The notes: generated from the sequence alone by a model not told the origin. Shown: positions 36,943 to 47,117, numbered from the stretch's first letter. The stretch is 64,000 nt of DNA from Comamonas granuli NBRC 101663 (GCF_000739995.1 NZ_BBJX01000004.1:62001-126000), one strand, 5' to 3'. Numbers and translations are program-made.

Positions 36943-38171
36943 CTGCGGCTGCCATCAATGGCCCGCGCCTGCTCGCCTGCCTGGCCGAGCTGGGCACGGT
37001 CGGCGGCCTGCCGGGCGGCGGCGTCTGCCGCCTGGCGCTGACGGATGCCGACAGAGAGGGGCGCGACTGGGTGGTCGGGCGCATGCGCGCGCTCGGCATG
37101 GAGGTCACTGTCGATGCGATCGGCAATGTGGTCGCCGTCTACGCGGGGCGCGAGCCCGGCCCGCCGGTGATGACCGGCTCGCATATCGACACGGTGCGCA
37201 CTGGCGGCCTGTACGACGGCAACTACGGTGTCCTGGCGGGTCTCGAGGTGATTGCCGCGCTGCGCGATGCCCATGTGCGCACCCGCCGCCCGCTGGCAGT
37301 GGCGTTCTTCACCAACGAGGAGGGCGCGCGCTTCGCCCCGGACATGATGGGCAGCCTGGTGTTCCAGGGCGGCCTGCCGCTGGACGAGGCGCTCGCTACG
37401 CGCGGCATCGACGGTGCCACGGTCGGCGAGGAGTTGCACCGCATCGGCTACGCCGGCGCCGCGCCGGTGGGTACGAACCGGGTCGACAGCTTCGTCGAAC
37501 TGCACATCGAGCAAGGTCCGGTGCTGGACCGTGAGGGCGTGCAGATCGGTGTGGTCGAAGGGGTGCAGGGAATTTCCTGGACCGAGTTCACGCTGCATGG
37601 CGTCTCCAACCATGCCGGCACCACGCCCATGCACATGCGCAACGACGCCGGCTACGTGGCGGCGCGTGTGGCGACCTTCGCGCGCGCACTGACGCAGCGC
37701 TATGGCGGCAACCAGATCGCGACGGTGGGCGCGCTGACGCTCACGCCCAATCTGGTGAACGTGATCCCGAACAAGGCCTTGTTCACCGTGGACCTGCGCA
37801 ATACCGACGGCGCGGCGCTGCAGGCGGCGGAGGCCGAACTGTGGTCGTTCGCCGAGCAGGCCGCGGCCGATGAAGGCGTGGCCTGCGAGCGGCGCATGCT
37901 CGCGCGCTTCGACCCGGTGCAGTTCGATCCCGTGCTGATCGAACGCGTGGAGTACGCGGCCCGGGCGCAAGGGCGCAGCTGCCGCCGCATGCCCAGCGGT
38001 GCCGGGCACGACGCGCAGATGCTGGCGCGCATGTGCCCGACCGGAATGATCTTCGTGCCCAGCGTGAAGGGCCTTTCGCACAACGTGAAAGAGCACACCG
38101 AGCCGGCCGACCTGGTGGCCGGCGCCGAGGTCTTGCTGCAGGTTCTGGTGGAGCTTGCGGATCGCCCCTGA
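36939..38171 (+). CDS. M20-family Zn-dependent amidohydrolase (N-carbamoyl-L-amino acid hydrolase / allantoate amidohydrolase-like)
   Basis: 410-residue binuclear metallo-amidase that cleaves ureido (N-carbamoyl) groups to amine, CO2 and ammonia in its family. Metal ligands are visible: H82 in GSHIDTV, D93 in LYDGNYGVLAG, E128 with catalytic E127 in FFTNEEGARF, H189 in VELHIEQGPVLD and H381 in VKGLSHNVKEHT. The dimerisation and substrate parts HGVSNHAGTTPM and MPSGAGHDAQM are typical of carbamoylases, allantoate hydrolases and beta-ureidopropionases. Coupled to dpaL by a four-base overlap. The substrate is inferred to be a carbamoylated diaminopropionate; exact specificity cannot be read. Confidence 0.88.
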   Translation: MTAAAINGPRLLACLAELGTVGGLPGGGVCRLALTDADREGRDWVVGRMRALGMEVTVDAIGNVVAVYAGREPGPPVMTGSHIDTVRTGGLYDGNYGVLAGLEVIAALRDAHVRTRRPLAVAFFTNEEGARFAPDMMGSLVFQGGLPLDEALATRGIDGATVGEELHRIGYAGAAPVGTNRVDSFVELHIEQGPVLDREGVQIGVVEGVQGISWTEFTLHGVSNHAGTTPMHMRNDAGYVAARVATFARALTQRYGGNQIATVGALTLTPNLVNVIPNKALFTVDLRNTDGAALQAAEAELWSFAEQAAADEGVACERRMLARFDPVQFDPVLIERVEYAARAQGRSCRRMPSGAGHDAQMLARMCPTGMIFVPSVKGLSHNVKEHTEPADLVAGAEVLLQVLVELADRP

Positions 38172-38234
38172 CGATGGCTGCATCGGCAGGGATTGGAGGA
38201 GTGGGTTTTTTTGGATAGTGGATAGGAGAAAGTC

Positions 38235-39197
38235 GTGGCACGTATCGTCAATGTTGCACTTGGCCAGTTGGGGCCGATCCAGCGCAGCGACACCCGCGAG
38301 CAGGTGGTCAAACGCCTGTGCGCGCTGATGCGCGAGGCGCATGCGCTGGGCGCGGACCTCATCGTTTACCCGGAACTGGCGCTGACCACGTTCTTCCCGC
38401 GCTGGTACATCGAGGACGAGGCTGAAATCAACAGCTACTTCGAAACCTCCATGCCCAATGCGGCCACGCAGCCGCTGTTCGATCTGGCGCGGGAGCTGGG
38501 GGTTGGCTTCTACCTGGGCTATGCCGAGCTGGCGCAGGAGGGCGGCGGGCTGGTGCGCTACAACACCTCGATCCTGGTCGACAAGGCGGGGCGCATCGTC
38601 GACAAGTACCACAAGGTGCATGTCCCGGGCCATTTCGAGCACGAGCCGTGGCGGCGCTTCCAGCACCTGGAGAAACGCTATTTCAAGCCGGGCCACCGCT
38701 TTGGCGTGGTCCAGGCGTTTGGCGGCGTGTTCGGCATGGCGCTGTGCAACGACCGCCGCTGGGCCGAGACTTACCGCGTTCTGGGGCTGCAGGGCGTCGA
38801 GATGGTGCTCATCGGCTACAACACCCCAGTCCACAACGCTCCGGCGCCCGAGCATGACGACCTCTCGTTGTTCCACAACCGCCTGTCGATGCAGGCGGGC
38901 GCCTACCAGAACGGCACCTGGGTGGCTGGTGTCGCCAAGGCGGGTGTCGAGGAAGGCGTCGACAGCATCGGCGGCAGTTGCCTGATCGCGCCTTCGGGCG
39001 AGGTGGTTGCCGCCTGCACCACCAAGGGCGACGAGGTGGCGCTGGCCCGCTGCGACCTGGATTTCTGTGCGGTCTACAAGAAGACCACCTTCAATTTTGA
39101 CCTGCACCGGCAACCCCGTGCCTACGGAATGATCGTCGAGCGCAAGGGCGAGACGCTCGCCGCCGACGGCTCACCCTGGCAGGCCCCAGCGCATTGA
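38235..39197 (+). CDS. N-carbamoyl-D-amino acid hydrolase (nitrilase superfamily)
   Basis: 320-residue Cys hydrolase, very similar in layout to Agrobacterium D-carbamoylase (opening VALGQLGPIQRSDTREQVV, then YPELALTTFFPRW and HRQPRAYGMI). The catalytic triad is intact: E47 in VYPELALTT, K127 in KYHKVHVPGH and C171 in MALCNDRRW. It removes a carbamoyl group from N-carbamoyl-D-amino acids or related ureido acids. It follows the M20 carbamoylase by 63 bases, so the locus encodes two unrelated enzymes for the same bond type. No hydantoinase or hydantoin racemase is present in the window. Confidence 0.88.
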   Translation: MARIVNVALGQLGPIQRSDTREQVVKRLCALMREAHALGADLIVYPELALTTFFPRWYIEDEAEINSYFETSMPNAATQPLFDLARELGVGFYLGYAELAQEGGGLVRYNTSILVDKAGRIVDKYHKVHVPGHFEHEPWRRFQHLEKRYFKPGHRFGVVQAFGGVFGMALCNDRRWAETYRVLGLQGVEMVLIGYNTPVHNAPAPEHDDLSLFHNRLSMQAGAYQNGTWVAGVAKAGVEEGVDSIGGSCLIAPSGEVVAACTTKGDEVALARCDLDFCAVYKKTTFNFDLHRQPRAYGMIVERKGETLAADGSPWQAPAH

Positions 39198-39225
39198 TCA
39201 ACTTGGCGCTCGACCAAGGCTTCTT

Positions 39226-39235
39226 CCCCCCCCCC
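39226..39235 (+). repeat. C10 homopolymer in the leader of the binding-protein gene
   Basis: Ten consecutive C residues lie 30 bases upstream of ATG 39266 and outside any coding region. Tracts this long are prone to slipped-strand length change. Confidence 0.8.
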
Positions 39236-39265
39236 ACCCATAAGAGTCAGACAAGGAGACAAACC

Positions 39266-40849
39266 ATGCTTTACCGTCCACATTGCACGAACCGCTTGCT
39301 CACATCGGTCGTTCTCGCCGTAGCCACCATGGGCGCCGGTATGGCGCTGGCGGCTACCGATGCCAAGACCATCCACATGATCCCGCAGGGTGACCTCAAG
39401 ATCCTGGATCCGATCCAGAATCCGTCCTACATCACGCGCAACCACGGCTACATGGTGTACGACACGCTGTTTGCTCAAAACAGCAAGGGCGAGGTCAAGC
39501 CGCAGATGATCGATGCCTACAAGGTCTCGGCCGACAAGAAGGTCTGGACCTTCACCCTGCGCGCCGGGCTCAAGTGGAGCGACGGCACGCCGGTGACGGC
39601 CGCCGATTGCGTGGCCTCGATCAAGCGCTGGGCGGCCCGGGATGTCTCTGGACGCCTGCTGGCCGCGGCCATCGGCGAGCTCAAGGCGGTCGATGCCAGC
39701 ACCTTCACGATCACGCTCGCCAAACCGTTCGGCCCCGTGATCGAGATGCTGGGCAAGCCGTCCTCGAACGTGCCGTTCATGATGCCCGAGCGCGTCGCCA
39801 AGACCGAGCCGACCGAGCAGATCAAGGACACCACCGGCTCCGGTCCGTTCATCTTCAAGAAGGACGAATGGGTTCCGGGCAGCAAGGTGGTGTACGTGAA
39901 GAACCCGCACTATGTGCCGCGCAAGGAGCCGGCCGACGGCCTGGCGGGCGGCAAGGTGGTCCATGTCGAGCGCGTCGTCTGGAACTTCATCCCGGACCAG
40001 AACACCGCGCTGTCGGCCTTCAAGGGCGGTGAGATGGATGTCTACGAACTGCCGCCCGCCGACTTCCTGGACCCGCTGACCAAGGACGCGAACGTGAAAC
40101 TGGCAGTGGACCCGCTGGGCAACCAGGGCTGGCTGCGGCCGAACCACCAGCTGCCGCCCTTCAATCACCCCAAGGCGCGCCAGGCCCTGACCTATCTGGT
40201 GAACCAGGACGAGTACCTGGCGGCAGCGGGCTTTCCCGCCAAGTACCGCCATCCGGCCTGCATGGCCTATTTCATGTGCGGCAGCGTGAACGACACCAAG
40301 GCGGGCGCGCAAGCCTACCAGGGCGGCCAGAACCTGGAGAAGGCCAAGCAACTGCTCAAGGAGGCGGGCTACAAGGGTGAAAAGGTCGTGGTGCTGGCAC
40401 CGTCGGAGCCGCCGATCCAGGCGGCTGCGGCCCTGGTGACGATCCAGAACCTGAAGAAGATCGGCGTCAACGTCGAGGCCCAGGCGATGGATTGGGGAAC
40501 CCTGCAGGCGCGCCGCGCCAAGAAGGACGGCTGGAACATCTTCCACACCTATTCGGTCGGCGCCGACGTCTACTCTCCCGCCGTCAACGCCTATGCCCAG
40601 GCCAGTTGCGAGGCCGCGCCGTCTGGCTGGCCCTGCGACGCGGAGCTGGAAAAGCTGCGCGCGGATTGGGTGGCCGAGAGCGATCCGGCAGCGCGCAAGC
40701 AACTGACCGATGCCATCCAGACACGCATGTACGAAGTCGTGCCCTATGTGAATTTCGGCCAGTTCTTCCAGCCCATGGCCTACCGCAGCAATCTCAGCGG
40801 CGTGCTGAACGTCGGCATCCCGGTGATGTGGAACGTCGAGAAGAAATAA
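39266..40849 (+). CDS. ABC transporter substrate-binding protein, peptide/nickel (SBP_bac_5) family
   Basis: 527-residue periplasmic receptor. A Sec signal peptide (LLTSVVLAVATMGAGMALAA, cleavage near residue 34) is followed by KTIHMIPQGDLKILDPI and VYDTLFAQNSKGEVKPQMIDAYKVS, as in DppA/OppA-type proteins. The C-terminal YVNFGQFFQPMAYRSNLSGV is also family-typical. ATG 39266 has a strong ribosome site, ACAAGGAGACAAAC, identical to that of the liv-type binding protein at 21593; the frame open to 39194 has none. It belongs to a complete Dpp/Opp-type importer and presumably brings in the compound degraded by the upstream enzymes. Confidence 0.9.
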   Translation: MLYRPHCTNRLLTSVVLAVATMGAGMALAATDAKTIHMIPQGDLKILDPIQNPSYITRNHGYMVYDTLFAQNSKGEVKPQMIDAYKVSADKKVWTFTLRAGLKWSDGTPVTAADCVASIKRWAARDVSGRLLAAAIGELKAVDASTFTITLAKPFGPVIEMLGKPSSNVPFMMPERVAKTEPTEQIKDTTGSGPFIFKKDEWVPGSKVVYVKNPHYVPRKEPADGLAGGKVVHVERVVWNFIPDQNTALSAFKGGEMDVYELPPADFLDPLTKDANVKLAVDPLGNQGWLRPNHQLPPFNHPKARQALTYLVNQDEYLAAAGFPAKYRHPACMAYFMCGSVNDTKAGAQAYQGGQNLEKAKQLLKEAGYKGEKVVVLAPSEPPIQAAAALVTIQNLKKIGVNVEAQAMDWGTLQARRAKKDGWNIFHTYSVGADVYSPAVNAYAQASCEAAPSGWPCDAELEKLRADWVAESDPAARKQLTDAIQTRMYEVVPYVNFGQFFQPMAYRSNLSGVLNVGIPVMWNVEKK

Positions 40850-40945
40850 ACCGGCACACCGGCGCATGAGCCCCGGCCGGCTGCGGACACCTGCGCCGGC
40901 CGGCTGGCAGCCCCATCCTGTTTCCAGAGCAACCAGAGATTCCCC

Positions 40946-41884
<939 letters not shown>

Positions 41885-41918
41885 CGCGGCAGACGCAAGT
41901 ATCCAGGAGCTTTTCAAG

Positions 41919-42803
41919 ATGGATGTCACTCTCGACCAACTGGAGGCGCGCATCGCACGCGAAGCGCGCCGGCCGTACCTGCTGCGCTTTGCCACGCGCC
42001 ATCCGATGCTGGTGCTGGGCCTGGCGCTGCTGCTGGCAATGCTGCTGGCGGCCTTGCTGGCGCCCTGGCTGAGTCCGCACGACCCGACCGAGATGAACGT
42101 GGTCCAGCGCCTGAAGCCGGCCTCGGCCACCTACCTGTTCGGTACCGACGCCCTCGGGCGCGACATCCTCTCGCGCACGCTGTACGGCGCGCGCGTCTCG
42201 CTGCTGGTCGGCTTTTGCGTTGCGCTGCTGAGCGTCGCAGTGGGCATCGTGATCGGCACCGTGGCTGGATTCAGCCGCTGGGCCGACGCCGTGATCATGC
42301 GGATCATGGACGGCATGATGGCCATTCCCGGCATCCTGCTGGCGGTGGCGCTGATGACCCTGATGCAGGCCAGCATCCAGACCGTGGTGATCGCCATCGC
42401 CCTGCCGGAAATTCCGCGCGTGGTGCGGCTGGTCCGTTCGCTGGTGCTGACCATCCGCGAGCAGCCCTATATCCAGGCGGCGGAAGCGATGGGCACGCGC
42501 CTGCCGGTGATCCTGGCGCGCCATGTGGTGCCCAACCTGTTGACGCCGCTCATCGTGCAGGCCAGCTTCATCTGCGCCTCGGCCATGATCTTCGAAGCCT
42601 ACCTCAGCTTCCTCGGCGCCGGCACGCCGCCCGAAGTGCCAAGCTGGGGCAACATCATGGCCGACGGCCGTTCGGTGGTGCAACTGGCGTTCGGCGTGAT
42701 TCTGTACCCGGGGCTGTTCCTCGGGTTCACGGTACTGGCAGTGAACCTGGTCGGCGACGGCCTGCGTGATCTGCTCGACCCCCGCATCGCCAAGAAACTC
42801 TGA
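41919..42803 (+). CDS. ABC transporter permease, DppC/OppC type
   Basis: 294-residue permease. An amphipathic cytoplasmic N-terminus precedes the first helix (MLVLGLALLLAMLLAALLAPW). LFGTDALGRDILSRTLYGARVSLLVG and the EAA loop YIQAAEAMGTRL (about 186-197) are typical of DppC, as is the ending DGLRDLLDPRIAKKL. Forms the membrane channel with the DppB-type protein. Confidence 0.92.
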   Translation: MDVTLDQLEARIAREARRPYLLRFATRHPMLVLGLALLLAMLLAALLAPWLSPHDPTEMNVVQRLKPASATYLFGTDALGRDILSRTLYGARVSLLVGFCVALLSVAVGIVIGTVAGFSRWADAVIMRIMDGMMAIPGILLAVALMTLMQASIQTVVIAIALPEIPRVVRLVRSLVLTIREQPYIQAAEAMGTRLPVILARHVVPNLLTPLIVQASFICASAMIFEAYLSFLGAGTPPEVPSWGNIMADGRSVVQLAFGVILYPGLFLGFTVLAVNLVGDGLRDLLDPRIAKKL

Positions 42804-42816
42804 CCTGGAGCCCGAC

Positions 42817-43830
42817 ATGAGCAGCCCGATACTTGAAGTCGACGACCTGCACCTGAGCTTTGCCAGCCGCGACGGCGTCACGCGCGCGGTGGAAGGCATC
42901 TCCTACCAGGTGCATGCGGGTGAAATGCTGGGCGTGGTCGGCGAGTCCGGCTGCGGCAAGAGCGTGACCGCGATGGCCATCCTGCGCCTGCTGCCCCCAG
43001 CGCCCACCACCCATGCACGCGGCGCGATCCGCTTTCGCGGCGAAGACCTGCTGCAGGCCAGCGAGGCGCGCATGCAGGAGATTCGCGGCAATGCGATCTC
43101 CATGATCTTCCAGGATCCCATGACCTCGCTGAACCCGGTGCTGACCGTAGGCGAGCAGATCGCCGAAGTCCTGATCCTGCACCAGCGCCTGGGCCGCAAG
43201 GCGGCCTGGGAGCGTGCGGTCGAATTGCTGGCGCTGGTCAATATTCCCGACCCGCAGCGGCGCGTGAAGGAGTACCCCCACCAGTTTTCCGGCGGCATGC
43301 GCCAGCGCGCCATGATTGCGCTGGCGCTGGCCTGCAAGCCGGCCGTGCTGATCGCCGATGAGCCGACCACCGCCCTGGACGTCACGATCCAGGCGCAGAT
43401 CATGGATCTGCTCGACCGCCTGCGGCGCGAGACCGGCACCGCGATCGTGCTCATCACGCACGATCTCGGGGTGGTTGCCGAGAGCTGCGACCGGGTGGTG
43501 GTGATGTACGCCGGGCGCAAGGTCGAAGAGGCGGGCACCGCCGAGCTGTTCGCCCGCCCCAGCCATCCCTACACCCGCGGCCTGCTGGGCGCGATGCCCC
43601 ACCTCGATACACCGCTGACGCAGCCGCGCACGCGCCTGTCCGAGATTCCCGGCATGGTGCCCTCGCTGCGCACCGCGGCCGTAGGTTGCCGCTTCGCCCC
43701 GCGCTGCGCGCAGGTGCAAGACGTCTGCCACACGCGGATCCCGCCGCTGGAGGGGCTGACCGCCACTGATGACACCCACCGCGCGGCCTGCTGGCAACTC
43801 GCGCAGGTTTTCGAGAGGGCCGCCGCATGA
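42817..43830 (+). CDS. ABC transporter ATP-binding protein, DppD/OppD type
   Basis: 337-residue ATPase. Walker A GESGCGKSV lies at residues 42-50; the signature is FSGGMRQRAMIALAL and Walker B VLIADEPTTALD. The C-terminal oligopeptide-transporter domain shows SHPYTRGLLGAMP and the cysteines of CRFAPRCAQVQDVC, the iron-sulfur or Zn-binding pattern of this family. The ATG at 42817 is chosen; the open frame upstream lies within the permease. The stop overlaps the next ATPase by four bases. Confidence 0.92.
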   Translation: MSSPILEVDDLHLSFASRDGVTRAVEGISYQVHAGEMLGVVGESGCGKSVTAMAILRLLPPAPTTHARGAIRFRGEDLLQASEARMQEIRGNAISMIFQDPMTSLNPVLTVGEQIAEVLILHQRLGRKAAWERAVELLALVNIPDPQRRVKEYPHQFSGGMRQRAMIALALACKPAVLIADEPTTALDVTIQAQIMDLLDRLRRETGTAIVLITHDLGVVAESCDRVVVMYAGRKVEEAGTAELFARPSHPYTRGLLGAMPHLDTPLTQPRTRLSEIPGMVPSLRTAAVGCRFAPRCAQVQDVCHTRIPPLEGLTATDDTHRAACWQLAQVFERAAA

Positions 43831-44909
43831 ACCACCTTTCCGCCGAACTCACGCAAGTCGCTGCCGTGGCCGCCAAGCCTGCGCTGCTGGAGGTACAGAA
43901 CCTGGTCAAGTACTACCCAGGGCGGGGCGTCTGGCCGCGCCCGCGCCCGATCAAGGCGGTCGACGACATTTCCTTCTCGATCGGCTACGGGGAAACGCTG
44001 GGGCTGGTGGGCGAATCGGGCTGCGGCAAGTCGACCGCCGCCAAGACCATCCTGCGCCTGATCGAGCCGACCGCGGGCCGCATCCTGCTGGAGGGAACCG
44101 ACGTCGCCAATCTGTCGCCCGCCCAGTTCCGCCCGTACCGGCGGGACTTGCAGATCGTGTTCCAGGACCCCTATGCGTCGCTCAATCCGCGCATGCGCGC
44201 GGCCGAGATCGTCGCCGAGCCGCTGCGCAATTTCTCCCAGGGCAAGGCGGTGGACCCGGAGCGTGTGGCCGAGCTGTTCGAGCGCGTCGGGCTGGACAAG
44301 GCGGCCATGCGCAAGTTCCCGAGTGAGTTTTCGGGCGGCCAGCGCCAGCGCCTGGGCATTGCCCGCGCACTCGCGCTCAAGCCCAAGCTGATCGTCTGCG
44401 ATGAGCCGGTGTCCGCGCTCGACGTCTCCATCCAGGCGCAGGTCATCAACCTGCTGCAGGACCTGCAACAGGATCTCGGTCTGTCCTACCTGTTCGTCGC
44501 ACACGACCTGGCCGTGGTGCGGCACATCAGCCAGCGTGTCGCGGTGATGTACCTGGGCCGGATCGTCGAAATCGGCCCGGTCGGCACGCTGTACACGCAG
44601 CCGCGCCATCCCTACACCAAAGCCCTGCTGGCGGCGGTGCCGAAGATCGGCGCACAGGGCGCGCGGGAAAAGACCCTGTTGAAGGGCGACATCCCCAGCC
44701 CGGCCCAGCCCCCGTCAGGCTGCACCTTCCGCACCCGCTGCCCGATGGCGCAGCCGGAATGCGCCCACAGTGCGCCTGCCTTGCAGGCGCAGGGCGAGGG
44801 GCACTGGGCTGCCTGCCATTTCATAGGGGCGGAGGGGTCCAAGGCTGGCAAGGCCTGGCGCGCGCCGGCGGACGGTGCGCAAGTCCCTAGCGCCAGCGCC
44901 ACGCCATGA
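43827..44909 (+). CDS. ABC transporter ATP-binding protein, DppF/OppF type
   Basis: 360-residue second ATPase of the importer. Walker A GESGCGKST is at 62-70, signature FSGGQRQRLGIARAL, Walker B LIVCDEPVSALDVSIQ. RHPYTKALLAAVP and the Cys-containing CTFRTRCPMAQPEC follow. The C-terminal ~40 residues are longer than usual and run 23 bases into the 3' end of the convergent MFS gene. Last gene of the catabolic locus; no terminator is visible. Confidence 0.92.
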   Translation: MNHLSAELTQVAAVAAKPALLEVQNLVKYYPGRGVWPRPRPIKAVDDISFSIGYGETLGLVGESGCGKSTAAKTILRLIEPTAGRILLEGTDVANLSPAQFRPYRRDLQIVFQDPYASLNPRMRAAEIVAEPLRNFSQGKAVDPERVAELFERVGLDKAAMRKFPSEFSGGQRQRLGIARALALKPKLIVCDEPVSALDVSIQAQVINLLQDLQQDLGLSYLFVAHDLAVVRHISQRVAVMYLGRIVEIGPVGTLYTQPRHPYTKALLAAVPKIGAQGAREKTLLKGDIPSPAQPPSGCTFRTRCPMAQPECAHSAPALQAQGEGHWAACHFIGAEGSKAGKAWRAPADGAQVPSASATP

Positions 44910-46122
44910 AGGCAAACATGCCCGTGCCCAGCGCCAGGGCGCTGGCGGCCACGCCCAGTGCGTGGTCGAAACCCTGGGCCTGGGTGGCGGCGCGCTGCAG
45001 CAGGGCCGCCGCCAGGGGCGGGCCGGCGATCTGGCCCACGCCGTACAGGGCGGTGAGCAGGCCGGTGAAGGCCGCGCCGGCCTGGGGCCAGATGTGGCGC
45101 GCTTCCTGCAGCGCAAAAAAGGTGATGGCTGTGAACGGCAGGCCCAGCAGCAGGCTGCCCAGCGCAAAGCCCGTGCGGCTGGGCCACACCAGGCCCAGCA
45201 CGATGGCGCCGGCCTGCATGGCGTAGGCCAGGGCCAGCAGCACGCGCCGGTCGCGCTCGGGCGCGATGCGCGTGGACAGCAGCGCGCCCAGCGCCACGCC
45301 CGCACCGAACAGGGGCCAGAACAGGTCGGGCCAGACCGAGCCCGCGGGCAGCACATTGCGTGCGATCACGGGCAGGAACGTGGCCGTGATGATGTAGCCA
45401 AAACCCGCGATGCCGTAGCCCAGGGCCAGCAGCGCGCGCTCGGTCACGGGGTGCGCGGGCGGCGCGCTGGCCGGGGCCGCGGCCTGCGGCCCGGCGGGTG
45501 CACCAGCCGGTTCGGCGCCAAAGACGCGCCAGACCCCCGCGCCCAGCAGCGCCGCGAGCAGGGCGAGCGCGCCCCAGCCCATGGCCGCGGTCCAGTGCAG
45601 GGCCACCATGCCGCTGGCGGCCAGGCCCGTCAGGGCAATGCCCAGCCCCGGGCCGCAGAAGATCAGCCCGGCCAGCGCCGGCGCGCCCAGATGCGCCAGG
45701 CGCACCATGCACCAGTTGACCGTGCCGAGGAACACCATGGCGCTGGCCACGCCCGCCAGCAGGCGCAGCAGCGGCCAGGTAGAGGCCCAGGGCAGCACCA
45801 GCCCGAAGGTGAGCACGGCCGTGGCTACCAGGCCCGTGCGCACCAGCAGGGCATTGCCTGGCTGCAGGCCCAAGCGCCGCCCCAGCCAGGGCAGCAGCAT
45901 GTAGCACAGTGCCCCGGCCAGGTAGCCGAAGTAGTTGGCCGTGGCCAGCCAACTGCCGGTGGCGATGTCCACCACGCCGTCGTGCAGCATCATGGGCAGC
46001 AGCGGGGTGAAGGCAAAACGGCCTATGCCCATGGCCGAGGCCAGCGCCACCATGCCTGCCAGGGCCGTGCCCAGGGCGCTGTGGACGGGGTCGGGGCGGC
46101 GGGGGGCAGGTGCGGGGGCCAT
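44887..46122 (-). CDS. YbfB/YjiJ family MFS transporter
   Basis: 411 residues, about twelve hydrophobic segments. The opening ALASAMGIGRFAFTPLLPMM is the defining motif of the YbfB/YjiJ family, whose transported compounds are mostly unknown; sugar, arabinose-like or drug efflux have been suggested for relatives. Divergent from a LysR-type regulator gene, with a T-N11-A box between them, so it is the likely target of that regulator. Its 3' end overlaps dppF by 23 bases on the opposite strand. Confidence 0.85.
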   Translation of the reverse strand: MAPAPAPRRPDPVHSALGTALAGMVALASAMGIGRFAFTPLLPMMLHDGVVDIATGSWLATANYFGYLAGALCYMLLPWLGRRLGLQPGNALLVRTGLVATAVLTFGLVLPWASTWPLLRLLAGVASAMVFLGTVNWCMVRLAHLGAPALAGLIFCGPGLGIALTGLAASGMVALHWTAAMGWGALALLAALLGAGVWRVFGAEPAGAPAGPQAAAPASAPPAHPVTERALLALGYGIAGFGYIITATFLPVIARNVLPAGSVWPDLFWPLFGAGVALGALLSTRIAPERDRRVLLALAYAMQAGAIVLGLVWPSRTGFALGSLLLGLPFTAITFFALQEARHIWPQAGAAFTGLLTALYGVGQIAGPPLAAALLQRAATQAQGFDHALGVAASALALGTGMFAFMAWRWR

Positions 46123-46166
46123 GGCAGGGTGAGGGGGGGAGAGGGCTGCGGGAGAGGGAGAGTTTC

Positions 46167-46181
46167 ATCTTAACAAAAGAT
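46167..46181. promoter_or_regulatory. LysR-type regulator box (T-N11-A)
   Basis: ATCTT-AACAA-AAGAT is a perfect 5-bp inverted repeat containing a T-N11-A core. It is centred in the AT-rich stretch between the divergent MFS and LysR genes, about 43 bases before the regulator start. This is the classic placement for LysR autoregulation and activation of the divergent target. Confidence 0.65.
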
Positions 46182-46223
46182 GGTTACTGTTTTTATGTTC
46201 TTGTTTTGAGATAATATGCGCCC

Positions 46224-47117
46224 ATGCATGCCCCCGCTGCCCCGCTGGACCTCACGGCACTGGAGATTTTCTGCGCCGTGGCGCAGGAGGGCAGTGTCAC
46301 GCGTGCGGCCGAGCGGCTGCAGCGCGTGCAATCCAACGTGACCACGCGCGTGCGCCAGCTCGAAGCCGACCTGGGCGCCGAGCTGTTCCTGCGCGAGGGC
46401 AAGCGCATGGCCTTGTCGCCTGCGGGCCAGGTGCTGCTGGGTTACGCGCAGCGCCTGCTGGCGCTGGCCGAAGAGGCGCGCCAGGCCGTACACCCCGGCC
46501 AGCCCGTGGGCCGGCTGCGCCTGGGCGCCATGGAGAGCACCGCCGCCAGCCGCCTGCCCGCGCCGCTGGCGCGCCTGCACGGCCGCTGGCCCGATCTGGC
46601 GCTGGAGCTGGTTACGGGTGCCACCCAGGCCCTGGTGGACCAGTTGCGCGCGCATGCGCTCGATGCCGTGCTCGTCGCCTGGCCCCCGGGCGTGCCTCCG
46701 GATCCCGCGCTGCAGGCACAGCCGGTGTTCACCGAGGAGCTGTTGCTGGTGCTGCCCGCCGGCCACCCCCCCGTGCGTGGCCCGCAGGACGTGCAGGTGG
46801 GCACGCTGGCGGTGTTCGAGCACGGCTGTACCTACCGCTACATGGCGCTGGACTGGCTGGCGCCGCGTGCGCAGCCCCTGCGCATTCTGGAGCTGGGCTC
46901 CTACCACGCCATCCTGGCCTGCGTGGCGGGCGGCAGTTGCGTGGGCGTGGCGCCGCGCTCGGTGCTCGCGCTGACGCAGCAGGGCGCGGGCCGCGCCCCT
47001 GCGCTGACGTTGCACCCGCTGGCGCGCATCGCCACGCAGCTGGTATGGCGCCGTGGCTACCAGAGCGCGGCGCTCGCGGCCCTGCAGCAGGCGCTGCAGG
47101 GCGGCACCCCTTCGTGA
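46224..47117 (+). CDS. LysR family transcriptional regulator
   Basis: 297 residues. N-terminal winged HTH at about residues 8-66 ([42 protein letters not shown]), then a periplasmic-binding-protein-like effector domain from about 90 ([17 protein letters not shown]). It reads divergently from the YbfB-like transporter and probably regulates it. The next gene downstream, nitronate monooxygenase, starts 20 bases after its stop and may be cotranscribed. Effector unknown. Confidence 0.9.
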   Translation: MHAPAAPLDLTALEIFCAVAQEGSVTRAAERLQRVQSNVTTRVRQLEADLGAELFLREGKRMALSPAGQVLLGYAQRLLALAEEARQAVHPGQPVGRLRLGAMESTAASRLPAPLARLHGRWPDLALELVTGATQALVDQLRAHALDAVLVAWPPGVPPDPALQAQPVFTEELLLVLPAGHPPVRGPQDVQVGTLAVFEHGCTYRYMALDWLAPRAQPLRILELGSYHAILACVAGGSCVGVAPRSVLALTQQGAGRAPALTLHPLARIATQLVWRRGYQSAALAALQQALQGGTPS

